Of a DNA stretch of 56,085 nt, positions 37,493 to 46,816 are shown piece after piece. The stretch covers positions 1-56,085 of the forward strand of contig CALVDR010000016.1 of the NCBI GenBank assembly GCA_944326365.1, in the 5' to 3' direction. Within the stretch, counting starts at the first letter, position 1; each line of letters begins with the position of its first letter. The translations under genes were made by a program, and so were the position numbers. Source of the DNA: an uncultured Bacteroidales bacterium (GTDB lineage Bacteria; Bacteroidota; Bacteroidia; Bacteroidales; UBA932). The notes beneath the pieces are model-generated. The model ran no database searches, was not told the DNA's origin, and was given only the letters and a program-made list of their open reading frames with translations.

Positions 37493-38878
37493 TTATTCCT
37501 GCTCTTCTCCGTTATTCCGGATATTCGGCAGTTCGAGTCCGAAGCCTTTCTTCCTGTCTTCTACCTTGAGCAGCAGGCTCAGGATGAATGCCAGTACGCC
37601 GAATGACGAGAATATGATCATAGGCACCAGATATCCTCCTGTGGAATTCAGGACTACTCCGATGAGCAGAGGGACCAGGCACAGCCCTATGTTCTGCACC
37701 CAGAAGATGAGACAATAAGCGCTTCCCAGTATCTTTTCGTCTATGATTTTCGGCACGCTCGGCCATAATGCTGCCGGCACGAGGGAAAAGCTCACACCTA
37801 AAATCACTATCAGGAGTACTGCGAACCATTTGTACGGAAATAACGGCAACAGGAATGCGAAACTCAGGTGGCATGCTATCATGATGACAGCCCCCACCAT
37901 CAGCATGGATGCTCCTTTCCCCTTGTGGTCAAGGAAAATGCCAAGCACCGGTGTGAGACACATCGCCAGGATAGGAAAGCAGCTGAACAGCCGTGACGCG
38001 GTATTGGCATCCACGTCCAGAGTCACTTCCAGAAAGTTCGGGGCATATCTCTGGAACGGGAAGATGGCCGAATAATAAAGCACGCACAGCAGCGCTACCA
38101 GCCAGAACATCTTGCTGGAGAAAATCTGTCCGAGATCCCTGATGTGGAATTCGTCTTCCGGACTTTTTTCCGCAGTGGCCTCTCCTGCCGCGACGAGCTG
38201 CCTGTCGAGTCTTGTATCCATCACGGAGAATACGATATAGTTTATCAGGCCCACGAGAAGCAGGCAGGTGCAGAATGCCAGAGGAGCCACCACTGATCCT
38301 CCGAACTTGTCTGAAATGGCAGGTGACAGCCACATCACGGCGAATACACCAAGTCGGGCAATCGCCATTTCAAGTCCCATCGCCAGGGCCATTTCCTTGC
38401 CCTTGAACCATTTGGCTATCGCCTTTGACACTGTGGTACCGGCCATTTCGCATCCGCATCCGAAGACCATGAATCCGAGGGCAGCCATCTTGGCGCTGCC
38501 CGGCATGGCAGTCCACCAGCTGTCCAGCCATCCGCAGAACGCGGTAGCCTGAAACCAGTCGCTGATACCGATATATTTTATTCCGGCTCCTATAACCATC
38601 AGGGAGGCCGAGAGCACGCCTGTAAAGCGTATGCCCATCTTGTCCAGTATGATGCCCGCTACAATGAGGAAGCCGCAGACGTTGAGAATGTACTCGGATG
38701 CCGCATAGGTGCCGAACACTCCGCTGTCCCAGCCTCTGGAACTTTCGATAAGTGATTTCAGCGGTGACATCACGTCTACGAACATGTAGGCGAAAAACAT
38801 CATCAGGGCTATGAGTATGAGAGCCGCCCATCTTGCGACAGGCGAATCATTGAGGAATTTTCTGATAGTCGCAGTCAT
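37493..38878 (-). CDS. Major facilitator superfamily transporter (second of a tandem pair)
   Basis: 461 residues with about 12 membrane segments and a central loop (~215-240, TRLDRQLVAAGEATAEKSPE). The shared block AIAKWFKGKEMALAMGLEMA shows common descent with the next gene. It follows purA after 19 bp. The conserved adjacency of two copies suggests either two related substrates or a heteromeric pair, neither proven. The tail is short and charged (EDRKKGFGLELPNIRNNGEE). Confidence 0.87.
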   Translation of the reverse strand: MTATIRKFLNDSPVARWAALILIALMMFFAYMFVDVMSPLKSLIESSRGWDSGVFGTYAASEYILNVCGFLIVAGIILDKMGIRFTGVLSASLMVIGAGIKYIGISDWFQATAFCGWLDSWWTAMPGSAKMAALGFMVFGCGCEMAGTTVSKAIAKWFKGKEMALAMGLEMAIARLGVFAVMWLSPAISDKFGGSVVAPLAFCTCLLLVGLINYIVFSVMDTRLDRQLVAAGEATAEKSPEDEFHIRDLGQIFSSKMFWLVALLCVLYYSAIFPFQRYAPNFLEVTLDVDANTASRLFSCFPILAMCLTPVLGIFLDHKGKGASMLMVGAVIMIACHLSFAFLLPLFPYKWFAVLLIVILGVSFSLVPAALWPSVPKIIDEKILGSAYCLIFWVQNIGLCLVPLLIGVVLNSTGGYLVPMIIFSSFGVLAFILSLLLKVEDRKKGFGLELPNIRNNGEEQE

Positions 38879-38897
38879 TTTTCCGATTTTATCCTGT

Positions 38898-40157
38898 TTA
38901 TCTCATGATAGTGGCATCCCTGTCCGGTCCGAGGGATATGATCTTTATAGGCACCCCGAGGTATTTCTCCATGAATGCTATATAGTCCGTGAACTCTTCC
39001 GGAAGTTCGTTTTCCTTACGGCATCCGGTCAGATCCGCATTCCATCCCTTGAATTCCGTGTAGACAGGCTCTATATGGGCATAGGTGTCGAATGGAACCT
39101 GATCGGTCTCGACTCCGTCCACCATGTACGATGTGCACACCTTGATCGTCTCGAAAGAGTCCAGACAGTCTGATTTCATCATGATCAGGTCTGTGACACC
39201 GCTGAGCATCACTGCGTATTTCAGTGCCACAAGATCCAGCCATCCGCATCTGCGCGGTCTTCCTGTCACGGCTCCGAATTCATTTCCTATCTTTCTGAGC
39301 TTTTCACCTGTCTCGTCGAAAAGTTCGGTAGGGAACGGTCCGCTTCCCACTCTGGTGCAGTATGCCTTGAATATGCCGTATACATGGCCGATCTTCGACG
39401 GAGCTACACCGAGTCCGATGCAGGCCCCTGCGCAAGCCGTGGATGAAGACGTCACGAACGGATATGAGCCGTAGTCGATGTCCAGCATTGAGCCCTGAGC
39501 GCCTTCGGCCAATATTTCATGATCTTCGAGAAGCTTGTTCACATAGTATTCGCAGTCCGTCAGCCTGAACTGTTTCAGATATTCCACTGCCGCGAAGAAT
39601 TCCGCTTCTTCAGCTTCCGGATTGCATTCGAACTGCATCTGTGCCAGCATCTTCACATGTCTGCCTTTCAACTTGCGGTATCTGTCTGCGAAGTCCGGGG
39701 CAAGTACATCTCCTACGCGGAGCCCGTTTCTGCTGACCTTGTCGGTATATGTCGGGCCGATACCCTTGAGGGTGGAGCCGATCTTGCCTTTTCCCATGGC
39801 CGCTTCGTTGGCGGCATCCAGAAGCCTGTGTGTCGGGAGGATCAGATGAGCCTTCTTCGCTATCACGATTCTTTCCTTCACAGGTACTCCGGTAGCCTCG
39901 ATGTTCTCGCATTCCTTTCTGAACGTGATAGGGTCAAGAACAACGCCGTTGCCGATGATGTTTGTAGCATCTTTCCTGAAAATTCCCGAAGGAATGGATC
40001 TCAGTACGAAACTTTTCCCTTCAAAATGAAGCGAATGGCCTGCATTGGGCCCTCCCTGGAATCTCGCCACTACAGGATAATTGCCGGCGAGGACATCTAC
40101 TATCTTGCCTTTGCCTTCATCTCCCCACTGGAGTCCGAGTACTACGTCTAATTTCAT
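38898..40157 (-). CDS. purA: Adenylosuccinate synthetase
   Basis: 419 residues. GLQWGDEGKGKIVDVLA is the GTP/catalytic-Asp loop, GPNAGHSLHFEGK holds the catalytic His, and IGNGVVLDP, STLKGIGPTY and GRPRRCGWLD are family blocks. It makes adenylosuccinate from IMP, aspartate and GTP in AMP synthesis. It lies 47 bp after ssb and heads the run to dxs. Confidence 0.98.
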   Translation of the reverse strand: MKLDVVLGLQWGDEGKGKIVDVLAGNYPVVARFQGGPNAGHSLHFEGKSFVLRSIPSGIFRKDATNIIGNGVVLDPITFRKECENIEATGVPVKERIVIAKKAHLILPTHRLLDAANEAAMGKGKIGSTLKGIGPTYTDKVSRNGLRVGDVLAPDFADRYRKLKGRHVKMLAQMQFECNPEAEEAEFFAAVEYLKQFRLTDCEYYVNKLLEDHEILAEGAQGSMLDIDYGSYPFVTSSSTACAGACIGLGVAPSKIGHVYGIFKAYCTRVGSGPFPTELFDETGEKLRKIGNEFGAVTGRPRRCGWLDLVALKYAVMLSGVTDLIMMKSDCLDSFETIKVCTSYMVDGVETDQVPFDTYAHIEPVYTEFKGWNADLTGCRKENELPEEFTDYIAFMEKYLGVPIKIISLGPDRDATIMR

Positions 40158-40204
40158 GATATCATGTATGTTAATTCTAAACTTAAAATCAGTCTCTTGT
40201 AATT

Positions 40205-40648
40205 TCAGAACGGAAGGTCGTCATCTGTTTCCGGAATGTCCGGCATGGGTTTCCATGTATTCTTTATCCCAGATGATTCGTTTCCCCCATCCTTTCCTGC
40301 CGCATCCGTCTGTGCTGCAGGCGTCTTGCCGAGCAGTTCTATACTGTCTCCCGCTATCTCCGTGACAGTCTTTTCGGCTCCGTTCCTGTCTGTCCATGTC
40401 CTGTTCCTGAGCCGTCCTTCCACATAAAGCAGGGAACCTTTCCTGACATATTTCTCCACTATGTCTGCCAGCCCTCTCCATACAGTCACCGTGTGCCATT
40501 CGGTGATTTCCTTCTGTCTCCCCTCCCGGTCTCTGAATCTCTCGGATGTGGCTATCCTGAAACTCGCCACTTTTGAGTTTCCTTCCAGATACCTCACTTC
40601 CGGATCTTTCCCGACGTTCCCTATCAGCATTACCTTATTCAGCGACAT
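40205..40648 (-). CDS. ssb: Single-stranded DNA-binding protein
   Basis: 147 residues: an N-terminal OB fold (MSLNKVMLIGNVGKDPEVRY; EWHTVTVWRGLADIVEKYVR; GSLLYVEGRLRNRTW), a low-complexity tail and the acidic tip DDDLPF that docks partner proteins. The tail is short compared with the E. coli protein. It stands between aroE and purA in the leftward operon. Confidence 0.97.
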   Translation of the reverse strand: MSLNKVMLIGNVGKDPEVRYLEGNSKVASFRIATSERFRDREGRQKEITEWHTVTVWRGLADIVEKYVRKGSLLYVEGRLRNRTWTDRNGAEKTVTEIAGDSIELLGKTPAAQTDAAGKDGGNESSGIKNTWKPMPDIPETDDDLPF

Positions 40649-40703
40649 TTCCTATCAGTTTGCGGCCTCTGTCCGGCCAATTCCGCAATTTAGTCATAAT
40701 TTC

Positions 40704-41567
40704 TTACAAAACCGCAGACATTTGTTCAAAGTCCGGATTTTTTCCCGTGAACAGCTTGAATCCTACCAGAGCCTGATACAGCAGCCATCTTTTCCCCGAC
40801 ACATAGATTCCGTCTCCTGCACGGAGCATTTCCAGTTCCCTGCTGCCGAATGAAGGATTCTTGTAGTTGGCCTCCAGTATTATCTTGCCCGGTTTCGAGA
40901 AGATACTTCCGTCTATCCCGTCCATTTCGGGTATTCTTTCAGGAATGGTGTAGATGAGCAGGTCAGTCTTTTCGAGATATTCGGTGAAAAGCGTCATGTC
41001 TCCCGTAGTGAAATGGAATTCAGACATGTCTCCGGCGATTTTCTCCGCTTTTCCTGCTGTCCTGTTGAGCAGCAGCGTATCATATCCCATCGATGCCGCC
41101 GCAGCTGCCGCGGCACGTCCGGCACCGCCGCATCCGGCTATCATGGCCTTGGGCCTGTGCCCGTATATGCTCGGAAGCATACCGCTTACCGATGAGAAAT
41201 CGCTTCCGTACATCTTGAAGAACTCGAACCCCGTTTCAGGCAGTATTGCCTCAAGAATGGACAGGATGATACCTGCGTAGTCGGTGTTGCAGGCGAAAGT
41301 GGTCCCGTCATCCTTTTTCAGAATGAGGTTGGCGGCTCCTATCCTGGTGCTGCCTTCGCTTTTCGTGTCAGCCTTCCTGAACGCGTCCAGTTTGAAAGGA
41401 GCCGTGACGTTTATTCCTGCATATCCGTCCATGAAACGTCTGTATGCAGTCTCGAAGTCGGCTTCTTCTATGAGGTCGTATGCATATTTCCCGTTGTAGC
41501 CGGCATTGAACAGTGCAGGGCTCAGGGATGTCCTTATCGGATTGCCTATCAGGCCGAATCTTTTCAT
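40704..41567 (-). CDS. aroE: Shikimate dehydrogenase
   Basis: 287 residues. SLSPALFN is the substrate Ser pair, NVTAPFK holds the catalytic Lys, NTDYAG the catalytic Asp, and IAGCGGAGRAAAAAAASMGY with LLNRT is the NADP-binding Rossmann loop. One block reads IGAANLI where GAVNTI is usual, and an insertion of ~20 residues (~118-140, including SDFSSVSGMLPSIYG) precedes the Rossmann part. It reduces 3-dehydroshikimate in aromatic synthesis. It overlaps the preceding methyltransferase gene by 4 bp (ATGA). Confidence 0.93.
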   Translation of the reverse strand: MKRFGLIGNPIRTSLSPALFNAGYNGKYAYDLIEEADFETAYRRFMDGYAGINVTAPFKLDAFRKADTKSEGSTRIGAANLILKKDDGTTFACNTDYAGIILSILEAILPETGFEFFKMYGSDFSSVSGMLPSIYGHRPKAMIAGCGGAGRAAAAAAASMGYDTLLLNRTAGKAEKIAGDMSEFHFTTGDMTLFTEYLEKTDLLIYTIPERIPEMDGIDGSIFSKPGKIILEANYKNPSFGSRELEMLRAGDGIYVSGKRWLLYQALVGFKLFTGKNPDFEQMSAVL

Positions 41568-42403
41568 GGTTTATCCTGTCTGTTGCGTTGTCTTACAGCC
41601 TCGTACAGCAGTATGGCGGCCGATACCGATACGTTCAGTGAATCCAGTTTCCCGAGCATCGGGATTCTTATGTGCCTGTCGGCGTTTTTCCTCCAGATGT
41701 CAGTCAGTCCTGTGGATTCGGTCCCCATCACTATGGCCGTACCTGCAGTCATGTCAGTGTCATAATACAGTCCGGAGTCCTGAAGCTGGGCTGTCAGAAT
41801 CCTGATGTTACGGGCCTTGAGCCAGTCTATCGTTTCCTGTGAACCTGCGGTGACGGTAGGTACGGAGAAAACTGCTCCTATACTGGCCCTGATGAGATTA
41901 GGGTTGTACAGGTCTGTCAGGGGATCACATACTATGACTGCGTCCGCTCCTGCCGAATCCGCACTTCTCAGTACGGCTCCCAGATTTCCCGGTTTTTCCA
42001 CCGATTCCAGGACCACTATCAGAGGGTTCTCCCCGACCGTGAGATCTTGCAGCCCGAAAGGGCGGATCACGGTTTCCGCTATCAGGCCTTCCGTACTGCC
42101 ACGGTAAGCCACTTTTTCATATAAAGCGGCCGGAATTTCTATCAGTGAAGGTTCGCATTGCCCCGGCAGGGGCCCCTGGACTAATATCTTTTCTGAAATT
42201 TCCTCTATATCCTGTTCCTGGCATATTTCAGGGCAGGTAAACAAGGTCCTGATGAGATATCCGGCATCCATGCAGTGGCCAAGCTCCCTTTTGCCTTCCA
42301 CCACAAACAGATTTTTCTCGCGCCTCAGTCTTGATTTTTCCTGGAGCGCGAGAAGTTCCTTAATCTTGGGGTTCTGTGCTGATGTGACGGTTTCTATCCT
42401 CAT
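41564..42403 (-). CDS. TrmH/SpoU-family RNA 2'-O-methyltransferase
   Basis: 279 residues. An N-terminal substrate-binding domain ([29 protein letters not shown]) is followed by the SPOUT trefoil-knot domain with motif 1 [20 protein letters not shown], motif 2 [11 protein letters not shown] and motif 3 [20 protein letters not shown]. It transfers methyl from SAM to a ribose in rRNA or tRNA; the exact site is not predictable. It overlaps lysS by 4 bp and aroE by 4 bp, so all three are translationally coupled. Confidence 0.93.
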   Translation of the reverse strand: MRIETVTSAQNPKIKELLALQEKSRLRREKNLFVVEGKRELGHCMDAGYLIRTLFTCPEICQEQDIEEISEKILVQGPLPGQCEPSLIEIPAALYEKVAYRGSTEGLIAETVIRPFGLQDLTVGENPLIVVLESVEKPGNLGAVLRSADSAGADAVIVCDPLTDLYNPNLIRASIGAVFSVPTVTAGSQETIDWLKARNIRILTAQLQDSGLYYDTDMTAGTAIVMGTESTGLTDIWRKNADRHIRIPMLGKLDSLNVSVSAAILLYEAVRQRNRQDKP

Positions 42404-43920
42404 TTCTCCACCGGCTTCGGTCTCATCTGAGGGAAGAAGAGCACATCCTGTATGGTCGGCGAGTTCGTCATGAACATGGTCAGGCGGTCGATGCCCATAC
42501 CCATTCCCGATGTAGGAGGCATACCGTATTCGAGGGCACGCATGAAGTCCATGTCGATGTACATGGCCTCGTCATCTCCGTGTTCACGTTGTCTCAGCTG
42601 GTCCTGAAACCTGCCGAGCTGGTCGATAGGGTCGTTCAGTTCGCTGTAGGCGTTCGCCAGTTCCTTTCCGCAGACGAAAAGTTCGAAACGTTCTGTCAGG
42701 TCAGGATTGCTGCGATGCCTCTTGGTGAGAGGAGACATGGATACCGGATAGTCCGTGATGAAGACCGGCTGTACGAGATTCTTTTCGCAATATTCGCCGA
42801 AGATGGCGTCTATGAGCTTGCCTTCGCCCATCTCCTTGGTGACCGGTACGTTCAGTTTGGCGCAGGTCTCCCTCAGACCGGCCTCATCCATGCCTGCCAC
42901 ATCCACGCCTGCGTATTCCTTTATCGCTTCCAGCATAGGAAGACGGCGGTACGGCGGCTTGAAGTCCACCTGTTTGTCCCCTATGGTGACCACAGTCGTG
43001 CCGTGCAGCGTCAGGGCTATTTTTTCAAGCATTTTCTCCGTGAATTCCATCATCCACATGTAGTCCTTGTAGGCCACATAGATCTCCATGCATGTGAACT
43101 CCGGATTGTGCGTCTTGTCCATGCCTTCGTTGCGGAAATCCTTCGCGAATTCATAGACTCCGGAATATCCTCCCACTATCAGTCTCTTCAGATAGAGTTC
43201 GTTGGCAATACGCAGATAGAGGTCGATGTCCAGTGCGTTGTGGTGGGTGATGAACGGCCTGGCAGTAGCTCCTCCCGGTATCGGCTGGAGAATCGGGGTC
43301 TCCACTTCGAGACATCCTGCCTCGTTGAAGTATTCCCTCATCGTGGCTATGATACGGCTTCTCATTACGAAAGTCTTGCGTACTTCCGGGTTTACTATCA
43401 GGTCCACGTACCTCTGTCTGTATTTCAGTTCCGGATCAGAGAATGCATCATAGACTTCTCCGTCTTTCTCCTTTACTATAGGGAGGACACGCAGCGATTT
43501 GCTCAGAAGTGTCAGTTCTTTCGCGTGTACTGACAGCTGGCCTGTCTGGGTGATGAAGGCATAGCCCTTGATGCCGATGATGTCTCCTATGTCCAGCAGT
43601 TTCTTGAACACGGTGTTGTACATGGTCTTGTCTTCTCCCGGGCAGATTTCATCTCGCTTGATGTAGACCTGTATCCTTCCGGTTTCGTCCTGAAGTTCGA
43701 TGAAGGAAGCGGCCCCCATGATCCGGCGGGACATGATTCTTCCGGCTATCACGACATCTGTCAGATTTCCCTTTTCCGGGTCATATTCGTCCTTTATCTT
43801 CTGGGCAGTGGCATTTACCGGGTAAAGCGCTGCAGGGTACGGGTCGATGCCCAGTTCCCTGAGTTTTCCAAGGGCTTCGCGCCTGTTCCGCTCCTGCTCG
43901 TTCAAATCCATATTTTCCAT
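42400..43920 (-). CDS. lysS: Lysyl-tRNA synthetase (class II)
   Basis: About 506 residues from the ATG at 43920 ([15 protein letters not shown]); a GTG at 43932 is in frame further upstream. The N-terminal OB-fold anticodon-binding domain ([20 protein letters not shown]) is followed by the catalytic core with motif 2 [20 protein letters not shown] and motif 3 [21 protein letters not shown] -7 box lies ~36 bp upstream at 43956-43963. It leads the operon with the methyltransferase and aroE. Confidence 0.97.
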   Translation of the reverse strand: MENMDLNEQERNRREALGKLRELGIDPYPAALYPVNATAQKIKDEYDPEKGNLTDVVIAGRIMSRRIMGAASFIELQDETGRIQVYIKRDEICPGEDKTMYNTVFKKLLDIGDIIGIKGYAFITQTGQLSVHAKELTLLSKSLRVLPIVKEKDGEVYDAFSDPELKYRQRYVDLIVNPEVRKTFVMRSRIIATMREYFNEAGCLEVETPILQPIPGGATARPFITHHNALDIDLYLRIANELYLKRLIVGGYSGVYEFAKDFRNEGMDKTHNPEFTCMEIYVAYKDYMWMMEFTEKMLEKIALTLHGTTVVTIGDKQVDFKPPYRRLPMLEAIKEYAGVDVAGMDEAGLRETCAKLNVPVTKEMGEGKLIDAIFGEYCEKNLVQPVFITDYPVSMSPLTKRHRSNPDLTERFELFVCGKELANAYSELNDPIDQLGRFQDQLRQREHGDDEAMYIDMDFMRALEYGMPPTSGMGMGIDRLTMFMTNSPTIQDVLFFPQMRPKPVEK

Positions 43921-43955
43921 ATAATATCTCACGTTAATATATTTCTGTCAGACTG

Positions 43956-43963
43956 CAAAAATA
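43956..43963 (-). promoter_or_regulatory. Probable -7 promoter box for lysS
   Basis: On the minus strand TATTTTTG fits TAnnTTTG and lies ~36 bp before the lysS ATG. No clear TTTG -33 box at the ideal spacing was found. Confidence 0.5.
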
Positions 43964-44044
43964 CAACTTATATTTGATAAAGAGGATTCCCTGCCGAAAA
44001 TTTTCCCGGTCATTTCCGGCTGACGCCAATATCCGGGTCCGGTG

Positions 44045-45085
44045 TCATTTCCTGAAAGTCTCGTCCAGATACGAGATGCCTCCGCACACGGCCATGGTAA
44101 TGGCCTGGGATTCGTGTGAAAGAGTGGCGAAAACAATTCCCGTTTCGAAAGAGACGCCGTAGATCGTCGACAGGGCGAGGGATACTATGAAATGGAATGC
44201 TCCGAATCCTCCCGGCACAGGCACCAGCCAGCCGAAACTGCCGGCAATCATCAGGAAAAGGGCATCCACAGGACCAAGCCCGTCCAGACCCGGCATCGCG
44301 CTCATGGTAGCGGCGCTCATCAGCCAGTACATCAGCCAGATCACTCCTGTATAGAAAAAGAATTTCCACTTCCGTTTCATTTTCACGCATGAGAAAATGC
44401 CCTGCATGAGTCCCTTGCAGATATCGGCCGCGGCTCTGGAAAAGCGGAATCTGTTCCGTGTACGGTATATTGCATAAATTCCTGCCGCACATAATACTGC
44501 AATGCCGAGCAGAAGCCACCACAGACTGAAATTCAGATTCTCTTCGAACGGTTTCCACATCTTTTCCATGAAGAAGCCTCCGAACTCCCTCCACCTGAAA
44601 ACCAGAAGCACCATCAGGAACAGGAACATGGTCACCATGTCCCAGCTGCGCTCCAGAACCACGGTCCCCAATACCTTGTCGTAGGATGCTTTTTTTCTGA
44701 CGGCGCCGAAACTGTCCTTGCCGTCACCGCCCTCGGCGGGCAATGAGTTTTTGGTGATGAATCCGCACCGGACGAATTCCCCGATCCGCGGGAAGACGAA
44801 GTTCGCGATGTATCCTATATTCACCGCATTGAAAGCGGTGCGGCGTGTGATGCTTCTGTCGATGGGCAGGAGTATTTCCCTCCATCTGAGACCTCTGAAC
44901 CAGAATGCGGCTATTCCTGCACACATCGAGACTGCTATGTAGCTGAGCCTGCATGATTTGAGCCCTGCAAGAAAGCTCTCCCATTTTACTCCTCTGAAGG
45001 TAAAGTAAAGGAGGAAACAGGCAACTGCCGCAGAGAGCAGGTATTTGATGATGTCAGTTCCGTAATCTTTTTTCTTCATCTTCAT
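44045..45085 (-). CDS. Lysylphosphatidylglycerol synthase-TM/flippase-like membrane protein
   Basis: About 346 residues from the ATG at 45085 (MKMKKKDYG), chosen because an upstream TTG start would enter the divergent promoter. There are about eight hydrophobic segments. The family block GIAAFWFRGLRWREILLPI and NIGYIANFVFPRIGEFVRCG match the UPF0104/MprF-TM type, and LVPVPGGFGAFHFIVSLAL is the second signature. Members move or modify lipids; no catalytic domain is fused here, so its lipid substrate is unknown. It is divergent from the kinase gene at 45192. Confidence 0.85.
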   Translation of the reverse strand: MKMKKKDYGTDIIKYLLSAAVACFLLYFTFRGVKWESFLAGLKSCRLSYIAVSMCAGIAAFWFRGLRWREILLPIDRSITRRTAFNAVNIGYIANFVFPRIGEFVRCGFITKNSLPAEGGDGKDSFGAVRKKASYDKVLGTVVLERSWDMVTMFLFLMVLLVFRWREFGGFFMEKMWKPFEENLNFSLWWLLLGIAVLCAAGIYAIYRTRNRFRFSRAAADICKGLMQGIFSCVKMKRKWKFFFYTGVIWLMYWLMSAATMSAMPGLDGLGPVDALFLMIAGSFGWLVPVPGGFGAFHFIVSLALSTIYGVSFETGIVFATLSHESQAITMAVCGGISYLDETFRK

Positions 45086-45157
45086 CGCCCGGATGCATGC
45101 TTTACAGATAATGGTCGCAAATTTATCCAAAAAACCGGAATTGCGAATAAAAATCCC

Positions 45158-45165
45158 TATCTTTG
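45158..45165 (+). promoter_or_regulatory. -7 promoter box of the PfkB-kinase operon
   Basis: TATCTTTG matches TAnnTTTG perfectly, 27 bp before the ATG at 45192. A TSS a few bases later leaves a short leader and rules out the longer in-frame start at 45093. Confidence 0.7.
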
Positions 45166-45191
45166 TCGCTTATCGCGTAAAAACGTTTCTG

Positions 45192-46202
45192 ATGAAATCG
45201 ATTTTAGGTATGGGAAACGCCCTGACGGATATTCTTGCAGTCCTTCAGGATGACTCTCTCCTGAGGCAGTTCCATCTGCCGAAAGGAAGCATGCAGCATG
45301 TGGACAAGATGACGGGCGACAGGATATGGCAGACACTCAGGCAGATGGGAGTGCAGTACGTCGCCGGAGGGTCTGCGGCAAACACTATTACCGGAACAGC
45401 GATTTTCGGCATGAAATCCGGATTCATAGGGAAAATAGGAGACGATGAACTCGGTCATCTTTACAAGAGTGACCAGGAGCAGTACGGCATCAGGTCCACA
45501 TTGCTGAAAGGTGCCAATCCCTCAGGCAGGGCCATGGTGTTCATCACGGCGCCGAATGCGGAGAGGACTTTTGCGGTATATCTGGGGGCAGCCCTGGAAC
45601 TGGTTCCGGAGGATCTGAAACCGGAATTTTTCGAAGGTTACGATTACTTTCATATAGAAGGGTATCTGGTCCAGAACCAGAATCTCATCAGAAAGGCGGT
45701 GGAACTGGCCAAGGCAGCCGGATGCATCATTTCCCTGGACATGGCCTCATACAATGTCGTGGAGTCGAACGAAGCTTTCCTGCATGACATCGTGGACCAT
45801 TATGTGGACATAGTCTTCGCTAACGAATCGGAGGCGAAGTCCTTTACCAGGCTCAGCCCGCGCGAGGCCCTGGACGAACTGGCCAGACATTGTTCCATAG
45901 CCGTGGTCAAGGTCGGCAAGGACGGGTCTATGGTAAAGAGAGGGGATGAATATCATTATATCGAAGCCTGGCCGGCAAATACCATAGATGCTACCGGGGC
46001 AGGAGATACCTATGCGGCCGGATTCCTGTATGCACATTCTCTCGGCATGCCCTTGAAAGTCTGCGGGGAGATAGGATCCGTCATTGCGGCGAAGGTAGTG
46101 GAAGTCATAGGCACCAAGATAGACATACCGCGCTGGAAAGATGCGAAAGCCGAGATACGCGCCCTGATATCCGCGAACTCTATAAACCATAAAGCAGAAT
46201 AG
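45192..46202 (+). CDS. PfkB-family sugar/nucleoside kinase
   Basis: 336 residues from the ATG at 45192 (MKSILGMGNALTDILAVL). YVAGGSAANTITGTAIFG is the first PfkB signature; NTIDATGAGDTYAAGFLYAH is the second, with the catalytic Asp and anion hole. The family phosphorylates ribose, fructose, adenosine and others; this type resembles adenosine-kinase-like members of Bacteroidota, but the substrate is open. It starts the rightward operon with the DUF6913-like and DUF368 genes, whose starts follow directly. Confidence 0.9.
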   Translation: MKSILGMGNALTDILAVLQDDSLLRQFHLPKGSMQHVDKMTGDRIWQTLRQMGVQYVAGGSAANTITGTAIFGMKSGFIGKIGDDELGHLYKSDQEQYGIRSTLLKGANPSGRAMVFITAPNAERTFAVYLGAALELVPEDLKPEFFEGYDYFHIEGYLVQNQNLIRKAVELAKAAGCIISLDMASYNVVESNEAFLHDIVDHYVDIVFANESEAKSFTRLSPREALDELARHCSIAVVKVGKDGSMVKRGDEYHYIEAWPANTIDATGAGDTYAAGFLYAHSLGMPLKVCGEIGSVIAAKVVEVIGTKIDIPRWKDAKAEIRALISANSINHKAE

Positions 46203-46805
46203 ATGGCCTGTATGCTGAAATCATGGTTCCGGAATCTCCGGATGAAAAAATACTCCAGCAAGCGGCCGACGGGGCTCCTGCCTCTTCGGGACATCCGTAC
46301 TGCGCTGGCACTGCTGGACGGAACAGAGCCCGATTGTCTGCGGTACAGCGACAGAATCGAGGCTTTCATGCAGGAATACGGTATTGCGGTCTCGTTCATT
46401 TTTCTGGATCTCAGGAAGATAGGGAAAAATACCGAAGTGTATGCCTGCGGCCGTGAAGTCATGAACAGGGCAGACATTGACTGGCTCGGAATACCGAAAG
46501 GTATCGCGAAGTGGAGGAAAAAGTCCGCGTTGCTCAAGCCGGAGACCGATCTGTTCATCAGTTTCATCGGGTCCGATGACTATACATCCAGATTCATATC
46601 ATCTGCTGTCAGTGCCGGATTCAAGATAGGTGTATCGGCATATCAGGGGAATCCTTTTGACCTGGTCATTACTGACGGGGGCGATGACTGTCCATCCGGT
46701 CTTCCAGAGAATGACTCCATGAAAAAATCCGATGCCTGCGGCAATGTACCTGATACTCCAGCCAAAATAGAAGCCATTTGCAATTTTCTCAAACAGATAA
46801 TATAA
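46203..46805 (+). CDS. DUF6913-like protein of unknown function
   Basis: 200 residues, no signal peptide or membrane segment. A basic N-terminus (MLKSWFRNLRMKKYSSKRP) precedes an alpha/beta region: IAVSFIFLDLRKIGKNTEVY, ETDLFISFIGSDDYTSRF and AGFKIGVSAYQGNPFDLVI. This pattern recalls the DUF6913 family found in Bacteroidales; the identification is by recollection and the function is unknown. The ATG follows the kinase stop directly and the gene ends in a 12-bp duplication before the DUF368 gene. Confidence 0.6.
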   Translation: MACMLKSWFRNLRMKKYSSKRPTGLLPLRDIRTALALLDGTEPDCLRYSDRIEAFMQEYGIAVSFIFLDLRKIGKNTEVYACGREVMNRADIDWLGIPKGIAKWRKKSALLKPETDLFISFIGSDDYTSRFISSAVSAGFKIGVSAYQGNPFDLVITDGGDDCPSGLPENDSMKKSDACGNVPDTPAKIEAICNFLKQII

Positions 46806-46816
46806 CAGATAATATA
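46794..46816. repeat. Tandem duplication at the DUF6913-DUF368 junction
   Basis: The unit ACAGATAATATA occurs twice in tandem. The first copy holds the last codons and stop of the upstream gene; the second is the leader of the ATG at 46817. Confidence 0.8.

Noticed and set aside
45093..45191. N-terminal extension of the PfkB kinase to an ATG at 45093
   Set aside because: The extension would span the -7 box and probable start site, and PfkB sequence begins at 45192.
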